Assembly (NCBI GenBank): GCA_949299825.1 | Contig: CASGBP010000008.1 | Coordinates: forward strand, 1 to 10,098 | Reading direction: 5' to 3' | From: an uncultured Mycoplasmataceae bacterium | GTDB taxonomy: Bacteria > Bacillota_I > Bacilli_A > Mycoplasmatales > Mycoplasmoidaceae | DNA: 10,098 bases | Shown: piece by piece, positions 1 through 7,191 of the stretch | Numbering within the stretch: the first letter of the stretch is position 1 | Layout of the letters: every line of letters begins with the position of its first letter | Position numbers and translations under genes: made by a program | The notes under the pieces: generated by a model | The model's input: only the letters and a program-made list of their open reading frames with translations | Told to the model about the DNA's origin: nothing | Database searches by the model: none

Positions 1-66
1 AATTTAATACCTGATATTATCTCAACATTTGAAAAAAATCATAATGAGGGTTGTTTTGAAAAATAA
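1..66 (+). CDS. C-terminal end of an unidentified protein (partial)
   Basis: The first 21 codons of the window read openly on the plus strand in frame 1 and end in TAA at 64-66; the last residues are NEGCFEK. The peptide is charged and has no membrane character. Most of the gene lies outside the window, so the product cannot be named. It converges on the minus-strand operon that ends at 111. The 44-base gap between the two stops holds a run of seven T at 98-104 but no GC-rich hairpin. The case for coding rests only on the open frame, its ordinary composition and the clean convergent fit. Confidence 0.5.
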   Translation, partial: NLIPDIISTFEKNHNEGCFEK

Positions 67-110
67 TTTATAAAATCATATTTATTTATATAATTTGTTT
101 TTTTCATAAC

Positions 111-539
111 TTAAGCATAAATATTATAATTTGTTATCGAACAACGAATAAACAATACTAATGCTATCATTATTAATAAAATTGATAATGCTACTATCAA
201 CCACATAAACAAATGGAAAAACCTAGATTTAGATGTTTGATTAATACCTATTATTCAAAAAGAAAATAATATTATAAAAGGTAAGGTTAATATACCTAAA
301 GAAACATATGATAGTAATGTGCTAGATTCTAATCAATTTTGAACTCCTGAATAACTTAAATTTTCATGAAATTTACCCACAGCAGAAGAATTAGGTCCAA
401 ATGAAAAAGTTAAAGCTAGAATAACTGCTGCAACAACAATTACAAAAAACATTCCAAAAAATGATCTAAATCAAGATTTTTTGTATCCTTTTGGTGAAGT
501 TAAAAAACTATCAATATTAGTCATTAATTTAGTTTTCAT
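111..539 (-). CDS. small three-helix membrane protein, unknown function
   Basis: This is a 142-residue protein when TGA is read as Trp (two in-frame TGA codons). The N-terminal 20 residues are polar and basic. Three hydrophobic segments follow, at about residues 28-47, 80-99 and 107-131, joined by a polar loop of roughly 30 residues (about 48-79) between the first two. The ATG shares one base with the stop of rbfA (TAATG), so it is probably translated by coupling to rbfA; a second ATG six codons in is an alternative start. It is the last gene of the five-gene operon. No family was recognised. Several mollicutes carry an uncharacterised membrane protein next to rbfA, but I cannot show this is the same one. 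Confidence 0.8.
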
Positions 540-889
540 TACTTTTTACCTTTGTTTATATTATCTATTATTTTATCAATATTTTGTGCATAATCAATTG
601 TTTTATCTGGTTCAAACACTATTTTAGGAGTCTTGTATGTGTTTATTACATTTGCCACCTTACTTCTAAATAATCCAGATATTCTATTTAAAGCACTTAC
701 AGTCTGTTCAATTTTTGTTCTATCTAAACATTCAATAAATACCTTTGCAATTGATAAATCATTTGATAGTTTTACATAGGTAACTCGTCCATGTCTAGCA
801 GATTTATCATTAACTTCTTCTACTATTGTTTTATTTATCACAGTTTGAATAAGTGATTCAAATCTTTGAATTCTAATATGAGTGCTCAT
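539..889 (-). CDS. rbfA: ribosome-binding factor A
   Basis: RbfA binds the 30S subunit near helix 1 of 16S rRNA and helps the late maturation of that rRNA; it acts in the cytoplasm. The 116-residue product has the normal family length and order: an N-terminal helix (R6-Q15), a central strand-rich part with VTYVKLSNDLSIAKVF (about residues 36-51), a helix containing SGLFRSKVA (71-79), and the family end signature KTPKIVFEPD (86-95) before a final helix. It is a one-domain KH-like protein. The ATG lies two bases after the stop of the upstream gene and there is no Shine-Dalgarno sequence, which suggests translational coupling. Its stop overlaps the next start by one base. It sits among envelope genes here; in many bacteria rbfA sits beside infB or truB. 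Confidence 0.92.
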   Translation of the reverse strand: MSTHIRIQRFESLIQTVINKTIVEEVNDKSARHGRVTYVKLSNDLSIAKVFIECLDRTKIEQTVSALNRISGLFRSKVANVINTYKTPKIVFEPDKTIDYAQNIDKIIDNINKGKK

Positions 890-891
890 AT

Positions 892-1515
892 TTAATTAGC
901 AGTAGTAACATTTATGGAAATGCTATTGCTTTCCTTTCATAATTTATTATTGATGTAAACAAGCAATTTAATTTGTGTATTATTTCAACTTAATAAAATA
1001 TTATTAATTGTTAAACTTGTACCATTTGTTCAAGTGATTTCATTACCATTTTTAACTATTAAATCATCCTTAGAAAAATTTTTTTCACCATTTGGATCAA
1101 CAAATTCATCACCTGATATTGTACCTTCACCAAAAACATCAGTTCATGTTGTGCCATTATTAGTGCTCTTTTTTCATGAAAAAGTCATATTAGAAGTATT
1201 AAAATTTAAATCAGAAGAAACAACTGCTTTACCACCTTCAACATACAAGGAAGATGCATTTTTAATAGTTAATTCACTTGGAATGTTCTTATCTACAATT
1301 TCATTTAAATTAACACTTAAACCTCTGCTTTTTGGTTGCAAAGCTTGAACGATTATAAAAGAACAAACAACTAATCAAATAAAACCAAAAATTGAAGATA
1401 AAATTATCAGTCTTTTTTTTCTTTTGAATTTCTTTTCAATTTGTTCATTTGAAACTAAATCAAGACCATCATCAACTATATTTTGTTTAGAATTTTGTTT
1501 TTTAAATAAAGCCAT
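892..1515 (-). CDS. membrane-anchored protein with Ig-like extracellular domain
   Basis: The product has 207 residues, with several TGA-encoded Trp. Residues 1-35 are polar, ending in the very basic KKFKRKKR, followed by one hydrophobic segment at about 37-58 (ILSSIFGFIWLVVCSFIIV region). By the positive-inside rule this gives a cytoplasmic N-terminus and an external C-terminal domain of about 150 residues. That domain alternates short beta-type stretches rich in Asn, Thr and Ser, and contains FSWKKSTNNGTTWTDV (about 112-127), a pattern like strand C of Ig-like or bacterial surface beta-sandwich domains; WTNGTSLTIN follows later. There is no lipobox Cys, so it is not a lipoprotein. An AAGG ribosome-binding site (1521-1524) lies five bases before the ATG. 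The stop is two bases from rbfA. The function is unknown; the Ig-like call is inference from pattern. Confidence 0.85.
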
Positions 1516-1538
1516 ATCTACCTTATGTTTATTTTAAA

Positions 1539-2654
1539 TTATTTATTTTGATAATCAAAAAATTGTTTTGTTGTATTTACTGGTGGTGGTTGAGATCCTG
1601 GTGGAAGTGGTGGACGTTGAACAGTTGAATTAGTATTAACCTTTGGTGGTACTTGTGGTTTATTAGCAATGCCTGGAAAAGGAGTAGGAGAAATTGGAGG
1701 TTTGCTCGCCATTCCAGGAAGTGGTTTTGCAACTGGAGCAGTTGGATGTTTTACAACACCTGGAAAAGATCCACTTGGAGTAGGAGGAATTGGAGGAATA
1801 GTTGTCTTTGGTGATTCAGGTTTAGCTGTTTCATTATCATTTTTTTCTTCCTTTTTAGATTCAATAACCTTATCTTTTGATTTTTTGAATTTTTTACGTC
1901 AACGTGAAGAAAAAGTCTCAACTTTTACTCTATTTTCTTTTTCTGGAAGTTCTGGAATGCCAATACCAAATTCCTTTTCTTGTTCAACAGCTATATTTTC
2001 ATCATCCTTATTATTTAAAACATAATTATCAACATCATATGAAGATTCCTTAATTTTTGCATTAATATTAACAAATTCACGATGAGCTTGATCATCATAA
2101 TTATGTTTCTTTAAATCATCCTCACTTATTCATCATTTTTCAATTGGCAAACTAATACTTACATATTCATTGATAGTGTTATCATAAATAATATCGTTTT
2201 CTCTTTGGTAAAATTTTATATTCTTAGGATCTTCTCAACGATTTAATTTATCTAATCTTAGTTTTTCATGTCCATGCTTTAAAAAATACTCATATCCATC
2301 TATTTCTAATAATTCAGCATATATTTGTCTAACTTCTTTTTCAATTTGTTTTAATTGATTTATTGTTAGTTTCTCCTTTGACTTGATTATGTCATAAAAT
2401 CGTAATTGTGCATACAACTCATCTTTTGGTCTTGTCACATGTGGATGATCTCACTCAATGCTAGTAGAATCTCTGGGTAGACTATATAAACTCTTTAATG
2501 GCTTATTGTAATATGCATTAAGTTCATTTTTAAGATATTCATATTCATATTCAGAAAGTTCTGAAGTATTTTCTACTTCTGCAATAATTCTCTCATTAGG
2601 TTGTAACTCTTCTAAGGTTGATACATCATTTGCATCAATTTTATTATTGTCCAT
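1539..2654 (-). CDS. cytoplasmic protein with proline-rich C-terminus
   Basis: The product has 371 residues and no signal peptide or membrane segment. The N-terminal part (about 1-60) is acidic. A helical, possibly coiled stretch with KSKEKLTINQLKQIEKEV lies at about 86-103, and a WW pair follows near 175. Residues about 249-276 are strongly basic then mixed Lys/Glu (RWRKKFKKSK). From about 277 to the end it is proline-rich low complexity, with three imperfect repeats around FPGVV, LPGMASKP and FPGIANKP, and runs such as RPPLPPG and QPPPV. Mollicute cytadherence and cytoskeletal proteins often have such proline-rich tails, but no EAGR box was seen, so the link is only suggestive. Conserved use of TGA as Trp keeps the frame open. 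It overlaps the hydrolase gene by 11 bases. Confidence 0.85.
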
Positions 2655-3537
2655 TTTCATATCCTTCTAATTGTTGAAAATTATTCTCATCAAAGTTTAA
2701 AATGATTTGATCTATAAAAGTAATAACATTACTATAATAATTATTTGGATTATCAAGTGCAGGTTCATGCCCCGCCATAGAAATTATACTAATTTTTGCA
2801 TTTGGAATCAATCCCCTCATCTTATTTGCAACATCATTAATTCTTATTAAACCATCAGAATCACCAAACACAACTAAGGTTGGTTTTGATATACTTGCAT
2901 ACAATTGCTCAATTGATGATTTTAATTCAAATGACAACAATGATTCCAATTGAAGTGATAAAGGTTCAAAATTTTTATTGTAATAAACAAGCTTGTCTTT
3001 TTTAAAAGAATCTCAAGCAGGGTTGTTGAAAGATTTTATATCATAATTAAAAATTTGCATTCTCAATAGTTGTTCCAAATCATCAATTAATCGTGGAATT
3101 AAAATATCCTTAACTCTTTCGGCATCTGCTTGAAAAGATGTTTCAATAGGTGAAATTAATACATTAGCTCTTATTACATTTGGAATCATTCCATTTAATA
3201 ATGCAACAACAGCCGCAGAAGAAGAATGTCCTATTAATATTACATCACTTAGATTATGCATGTTAATAAATTCATAAACAAGATCTGCATATTTTTTAAT
3301 AGTTAAATCTTCAGTTGAATATCATGGTGTTGATCCATGAGCGGGTGCATTTATTGCATAATAATCATAAGAAACTAAAAGATTAGAAAAGTTTTGATGA
3401 TTTAAATAATCACAACCAAATCCAGGTAAGTAAATAATTGATGCCTTTGCTTGAAAAATTCTCCCTGGTTGTTTGCTTAATAAAGAATAATCAATATCCA
3501 AGTCATTTACAGTTAATCTTTTTTTGCCATAAATCAT
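2644..3537 (-). CDS. alpha/beta-hydrolase family protein
   Basis: The 297-residue product has the usual length of a single-domain alpha/beta hydrolase. Visible landmarks are an oxyanion-hole loop YLPGFGCDY near residue 36-44, NAPAHGSTP at about 63-71 (the D/P-x-x-GxG/HG step of the family), the nucleophile elbow GHSSS with Ser105, Asp228 in VFGDSDGLI, and His257 in MAGHEPALDNP. A full Ser-Asp-His triad is thus present. The substrate cannot be read; mollicute relatives are annotated as lipases/esterases, lysophospholipases or proline iminopeptidases. There is no signal peptide. Two internal TGA codons (Trp) would otherwise split the gene in three. GGAG (3546-3549) lies eight bases before the ATG. 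It is the first gene of the minus operon and faces the divergent promoter region. Confidence 0.9.
2662..2668 (-). promoter_or_regulatory. ribosome binding site that decides the start of the proline-rich protein
   Basis: On the minus strand AGAAGGA is followed by T-ATG-AAA-ATG. The AGGA core is only one base from the first ATG (2660) but seven bases from the second (2654), which is the normal distance. I therefore start the gene at 2654, not 2660; the difference is two residues. Confidence 0.65.
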
Positions 3538-3606
3538 ATGAAAAACTCCATTTCACTATCAAAATTTATTATTATAATTATATAAAAATACTCACTAATT
3601 ATTAAA
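3538..3606. promoter_or_regulatory. divergent intergenic region between the hydrolase operon and the membrane-protein pair
   Basis: This 69-base spacer is the only divergent gap in the window and must hold the promoters of both operons. It contains the overlapping -10 elements, the hydrolase GGAG ribosome-binding site (3546-3549), and otherwise only AT-rich sequence. No operator palindrome or riboswitch-sized space is present, so a thiamine riboswitch ahead of the ThiT-like gene can be excluded here. Confidence 0.6.
3571..3578. promoter_or_regulatory. overlapping divergent -10 elements
   Basis: The sequence attataat reads TATAAT on the plus strand (3573-3578) and also TATAAT on the minus strand (complement of 3571-3576). 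Both give a short leader: about 22 bases to the plus gene at 3607 and about 26 bases to the hydrolase start at 3537. The plus side has a weak -35-like tttcac at 3551-3556, spaced 16 bases; the minus side has no convincing -35, which is common in mollicutes. In such AT-rich DNA a TATAAT alone is weak evidence, but this is the only intergenic space between divergent operons. Confidence 0.5.
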
Positions 3607-4239
3607 ATGAATGAAAAAAGATTATTCAAATTTGATTTAAAAATATTTTTCTTATTTGTAATTATTTTTTTAGGAATTTTCATTCCTATTCTAATTACTT
3701 GGTTATATGTTGGAGAGATTAATCTTTCTAAAAATAATTGATTAGTTGCACTAAATGGAAAAATGTGAGGTTTAGTATTAAATGAAAATGGTGATCAATA
3801 TTGAGGTTATGGCATTAGTAAGGTTTGGTCGATTTCATGACAGCCTTTTATAATTGGTTTTGCTATCTTATTATTTAATATTTTAGCTTGAATTATTTTA
3901 TTAAAATTTAGGTTAACTAAAATAAATTTTTTGACACATATAGTTAGCACTTGAATGTTATTTTATTTAATACTTATAACAGGATCATTAACATACAATA
4001 TGAGTTGAACTATTCCAGTAAGAATATTGATAATAATAGTTGGATATTTTATTTTCTTCATTGGTATTAATTATCTAAATAATCACATAATTCTTAAAAC
4101 CTCTTTTGCTGCTAATTTTGGTAATGAAATAATTAAAAATGAGATAGAAAATCAAGAATATGCCAACAAATATTTAAAAAATAAAAAAGATAAATCAAAT
4201 AGAAAAAAAACTGTAACTATAGATACAAGTGAGTTGTAA
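3607..4239 (+). CDS. four-helix membrane protein, unknown function
   Basis: The product has 210 residues and nine Trp, seven of them from TGA. Hydrophobic segments lie at about 12-34, 79-99, 109-129 and 136-156. The loop between helices 1 and 2 (about 35-78) is polar and rich in Trp and Gly, and probably external. The last 50 residues are a charged cytoplasmic tail (KNKKDKSNRKK near 191-201). The start is the ATG about 22 bases from the proposed transcription start; no Shine-Dalgarno sequence precedes it, so it may be translated from a near-leaderless message. The next gene begins seven bases after its stop, so the two form an operon. No family was recognised; a role alongside the downstream transporter subunit is possible but unproved. 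Confidence 0.82.
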
Positions 4240-4246
4240 TAAATAT

Positions 4247-4834
4247 ATGAAAAAAGAACAAAAGAAAATTATTATTTATGAGATATCCTTATGTAGTATT
4301 CTTCTAGCTTTAACAATAGTAGTAAAAGCTATTTTTAAATATATTGATATTATTAATGGTTATTCATTACAAATACAAATGCTAATATTTAGTTATTCTC
4401 TTTTTTTTATTCGAACTTATCCATTTAAAATAGGTTTCTTAATTCTAGTCCCTTTTGCTCTTTTAGTCTTTGGTATTAATGGTCATATTTTCTTTGATTA
4501 TATTCTTCCTTATTGAGGTTTTTTCGCTTTTATTTTTTTAGCGAAAATAATTAATCATCAACCGAAGGATTTGGATGAAAAAAAACGTAAAATCATATAT
4601 CTATCTAAGTTATATTGTTTTTCATTGTTGTTTAATTTAATCGGATATTCAATAATGCTTATTTCTTATTTTTTAAGTGGAAAAATATTTTATCAAGTTA
4701 GTGATTATAATTCATTAATAATAAATGGACCAATAGTTGGAATATCTGCTGCTGTTAATATATCATTAATGATGTTAACAATTTACCCATTAACTTTACT
4801 TAACACTAATATTAATACAAAAATTTTTTATTAA
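4247..4834 (+). CDS. probable ECF transporter S component, ThiT-like
   Basis: S components are small six-helix membrane proteins that bind a vitamin and dock onto the EcfT/EcfA/EcfA' module for uptake. This 195-residue protein has the right size and about six hydrophobic segments. It starts with the typical EISLCSILLALTIVVK helix, which often holds the EcfT-docking small residues. By eye it follows thiamine transporter ThiT: a LQIQMLIFSYSLFF segment with RTYPFKIG next, then GINGHIFFDYILPYWGF (77-93), FLSGKIFY (142-149) and SLIINGPI (156-163), matching ThiT's LEYPIAFG, FIAGVIFW and SLAINGI elements. Positions that bind thiamine in ThiT appear changed (Glu to Asp84, His to Tyr141, Trp to Tyr149), while Asn160 is kept, so the ligand may differ. 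A GTG at 4229 is in frame but overlaps the upstream gene; ATG 4247 is preferred. One Trp (90) is TGA. Confidence 0.62.
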
Positions 4835-5775
4835 AACTTAACATAAGGCAACATCTTAACAATACTATTAATACTATAATAATATGGTGTCTTATATAGC
4901 GAACCATCAACTATTACAATATTTGCTTTCAATTTAAATTGTTTCATTGTTTTTAAAAAAATAACATCATTAAATTCATCTAGACTAATGATAAAAATAT
5001 CATTTTTTATTGCAATAAAATTTGTATAGCTTAATCAATTTAAATCGTCAAAAATAACTATTTTTAATGGTTTTACTTCATAATTATTCTCAGCTGATCA
5101 TAGAGTTAAAATTGCTTGATTTAGTTCAAAAATTTCCTTATTAAAATTTTCATCATATGAGTAGAAAATAACCTTATTAAAAACATTAAAATATTTATTA
5201 ATATTATTATTATTTGAACTTTCATCATCATAAATTATTATCAAATCATCAATACTAAAAAATAATTTAATATAATTTAGAAATTCATCAAAACCACATT
5301 TATGAACTGAGCATAGAAAATCAAACCTTGATTTTATAATAAACATTGTATTTTCAACAATCATAAAATCAGAATTATTTAACTTCAAGGGAAACTCATA
5401 TTTACAATATGTTTTTTTAAACATTAAATCAATCAATTCATTCTTAGTTTTAGATACCAAAAGTCTAGTGTCGCCACTAATTTTGTTTTCTAGAAACATT
5501 AATAAATTTTTATTAATTGAAAAGGGAAATAAATGAACACCAAATAAATTGGTATTACCAGGTATAACACTTTTTAAATTTTCATAAGTTATCATATCAA
5601 CACCTACATGTACTTTACAAATTTTTGAAATTGATCTAATGATATCTAAAAAGGTATTTTCAATTAATTTAATTTCTCGAGTAAATTGAAAATTATAAAT
5701 ACTAGGTCAAACTAAAACTACTGAATTATAATCTTGCTTACTTAAATAATATCCATCATCTAAAGGACGATATAA
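4831..5775 (-). other. agmatine-deiminase-like (guanidine-modifying enzyme) domain of the coaE fusion, apparently catalytically dead
   Basis: Residues about 188-501. The beginning DGYYLSKQDYNSVVLVWP (194-211) matches the agmatine deiminase start DG(F/Y)xMPxEWEPxxxTWMxWP, and the following stretch ending KVHVGVD matches the helix and strand EAFAxVAxAIxxxxPVxVxV. Later, SDFMIVENTMFI, the helix FDEFLNYIKLFFS, DDLIIIYDDES (363-373) and LSYTNFIAI (435-443) line up in order with the family's EGG/strand, TeeCLLnxNRNP helix, WL...DDTDGHxDN and SYxNFYIxN elements. The catalytic residues are not there: no RDxGP motif, no His in the DGHxD position (DDESSNNN instead), and SINSIV (488-493) where NIHCIT would place the nucleophilic Cys, giving Ser491. 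The alignment is by eye from memory of the family. Confidence 0.7.
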
Positions 5776-6336
5776 TGAACTAGATAATCTTTGATAAAGC
5801 ATATTGATAACTGGTTTAATTTGGTTAAAACATACCAAAATATCCTCATTATTTTCAATAATTAGATCATCTTGTTGATATGTAATATTATTAAAAAAAC
5901 GGTTTAAGGTTTTTTCTTGTAGAGAAAAATTTTTTAAATCTTCTTTTCTATTAATCACAATAATTTTGTCAAAAATACCACTAAAATATTTTCTATCAAT
6001 TAAATAAATTGATAGTTCAACAATTAAAAATTTCTTTTCTTTTTTTAAACTTAATAATTTATCTTTAATTAATGGTCAAATGATGCTATTTAATAACTCG
6101 TAATTTTCTTTACTTTTTGAGATAAATTCCTTTAGTTTTTCTTTTAGAACACCTTTATTGTTATCTACATATTCACTACCGAGTTTTTGTTTTATTAAAA
6201 TGAAACCAATATTATTTACCTTATAAATTTCATTTACATATTCATCAGTATTAAATATTTCATAGCCTTCGTGCTTTAATAAATTTAAAATACTTGTCTT
6301 GCCTGAATTTGGTTTTCCTGTAAGAACTATAAACAT
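4831..6336 (-). CDS. coaE: dephospho-CoA kinase fused to an agmatine-deiminase-like domain
   Basis: The frame is open for 501 codons when TGA is Trp (Trp87, 210, 413 and 434). The N-terminal part is CoaE, which phosphorylates the 3'-OH of dephospho-CoA in the last step of CoA synthesis. It shows a P-loop GKPNSGKT (7-14), a YEIFNTDEYVNE segment matching the family DADxxAxE, a YVDNNKGVLKEKLKEF stretch matching ldR.kLr, and LNSIIWPLI matching the family L..ilHP.I with Trp for His. The lid region (about 130-150) is short and poor in the usual arginines, so activity is not certain. From about 188 the protein continues into a second complete domain (described separately). CoaE alone is normally about 200 residues. 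The start shares one base with the mutM stop, and the stop overlaps the convergent plus-strand gene. Confidence 0.82.
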
Positions 6337-7190
6337 TACTTATCCTTCTTTTTTAATTTTACGTTTTGACATGTTGGGCAATAATATGTACCTCGTCCAT
6401 TCAATTCTATTTTAACAATTTGTGTCTTACAATCAAAGCACTTTTCATTTTTGCGCATATGAACTTTCAAAAATTTTTGATAATCACCAATTGACCATTT
6501 ATTAAATTTAAAAGTATGAATTGTTGTACCATTATTTTTAATTGACTCAGCCAAAATTTCTTTTGTATTTTTAATAATATCTAAAATATTTGAATCAGTC
6601 AATTTATTAGTAGTCAGCATTGGATTTATTTTACTTTGAAAAAGAATTTCATTTGCATATATGTTTCCTATTCCTGCAATATTTGTTTGATCCAACAAAA
6701 AGGTTTTGATATTTGTATTAGATTTTTTAATTTTTGATTTTAAATAATTAAAAGTAAAATTATTGTCATCAAAAGGTTCAGGACCTAACTTTTGTATTGA
6801 TTTTGAATTTAAAGCTGATTCAAGTGAATCATAAATTTCAAAAACACCAAATTGTCTTGTGTCATTATAAATTAACATTGTTTTATCATCAAAATAAAAA
6901 CACACATAATCATGTTTTTGTAATTGATAATTATCATTTTCATAGAAATATTTACCTTCCATTCTAAGATGAGACAAAATACATTTTTTATTATCTAAAA
7001 CAAATAATAGATATTTACCTCTTCGAACTATATCAATAAATTTGCTATTAATTATTTTTTTTCTAAATTCATTAACAGTAGAATTTTTAAATAATTTATC
7101 TAAATAAACATCAAATTTAATAATTCTCTTATTTAATACATTGTTTTTTAAATAATTTATTACAACTTGCACCTCTGGTAATTCTGGCAT
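6336..7190 (-). CDS. mutM: formamidopyrimidine-DNA glycosylase
   Basis: MutM (Fpg) removes oxidised purines such as 8-oxoguanine and formamidopyrimidine from DNA and nicks the abasic site. The 284-residue product has all landmarks: the catalytic N-terminus PELPEVQ with Pro2 and Glu3 after Met removal, Lys59 in RRGKY (the beta-hairpin lysine), HLRMEGKY (74-81) with Met77 and NDTRQFG (109-115) for the intercalation loop, LLDQTNIAGIGNIYANEILF-type helix-two-turn-helix core with Asn176, and a zinc finger with Cys251, Cys254, Cys271 and Cys274 around GRGTYYCPTCQ. The length is normal. AGGAG (complement of 7195-7199) lies four bases upstream, inside the end of the exonuclease gene. The gene begins one base after that stop and its own stop overlaps the coaE start. 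Confidence 0.96.
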   Translation of the reverse strand: MPELPEVQVVINYLKNNVLNKRIIKFDVYLDKLFKNSTVNEFRKKIINSKFIDIVRRGKYLLFVLDNKKCILSHLRMEGKYFYENDNYQLQKHDYVCFYFDDKTMLIYNDTRQFGVFEIYDSLESALNSKSIQKLGPEPFDDNNFTFNYLKSKIKKSNTNIKTFLLDQTNIAGIGNIYANEILFQSKINPMLTTNKLTDSNILDIIKNTKEILAESIKNNGTTIHTFKFNKWSIGDYQKFLKVHMRKNEKCFDCKTQIVKIELNGRGTYYCPTCQNVKLKKKDK

Positions 7191-7191
7191 A

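Noticed and set aside
67..110. Possible bidirectional terminator
   Set aside because: There is a T run at 98-104 but no stable stem; AT-only complementarity here is expected by chance.
1034..1348. Plus-strand open frame of 104 codons
   Set aside because: It lies opposite the Ig-like membrane protein gene, which has a ribosome-binding site, membrane helix and operon fit.
1413..1420. Run of eight T as a possible phase-variation tract
   Set aside because: It is in the lysine-rich juxtamembrane codons of the Ig-like gene, short for slippage, and similar runs are common at this base composition.
1669..2025. Plus-strand open frame of 118 codons, Gly-rich
   Set aside because: It is the reverse complement of the proline-rich tail (CCA/CCT codons read as TGG/AGG, GGT/GGA); composition artefact with no start context.
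2235..3537. Several short minus-strand open frames that look like broken pieces of hydrolase and neighbouring genes (pseudogenes)
   Set aside because: The breaks are all TGA codons in one unchanged frame, at places where Trp fits; under genetic code 4 they are intact genes.
4229..4246. GTG start for the ThiT-like protein
   Set aside because: It would overlap the upstream gene by 11 bases and lacks a ribosome-binding site; the ATG at 4247 begins a typical basic N-terminus.
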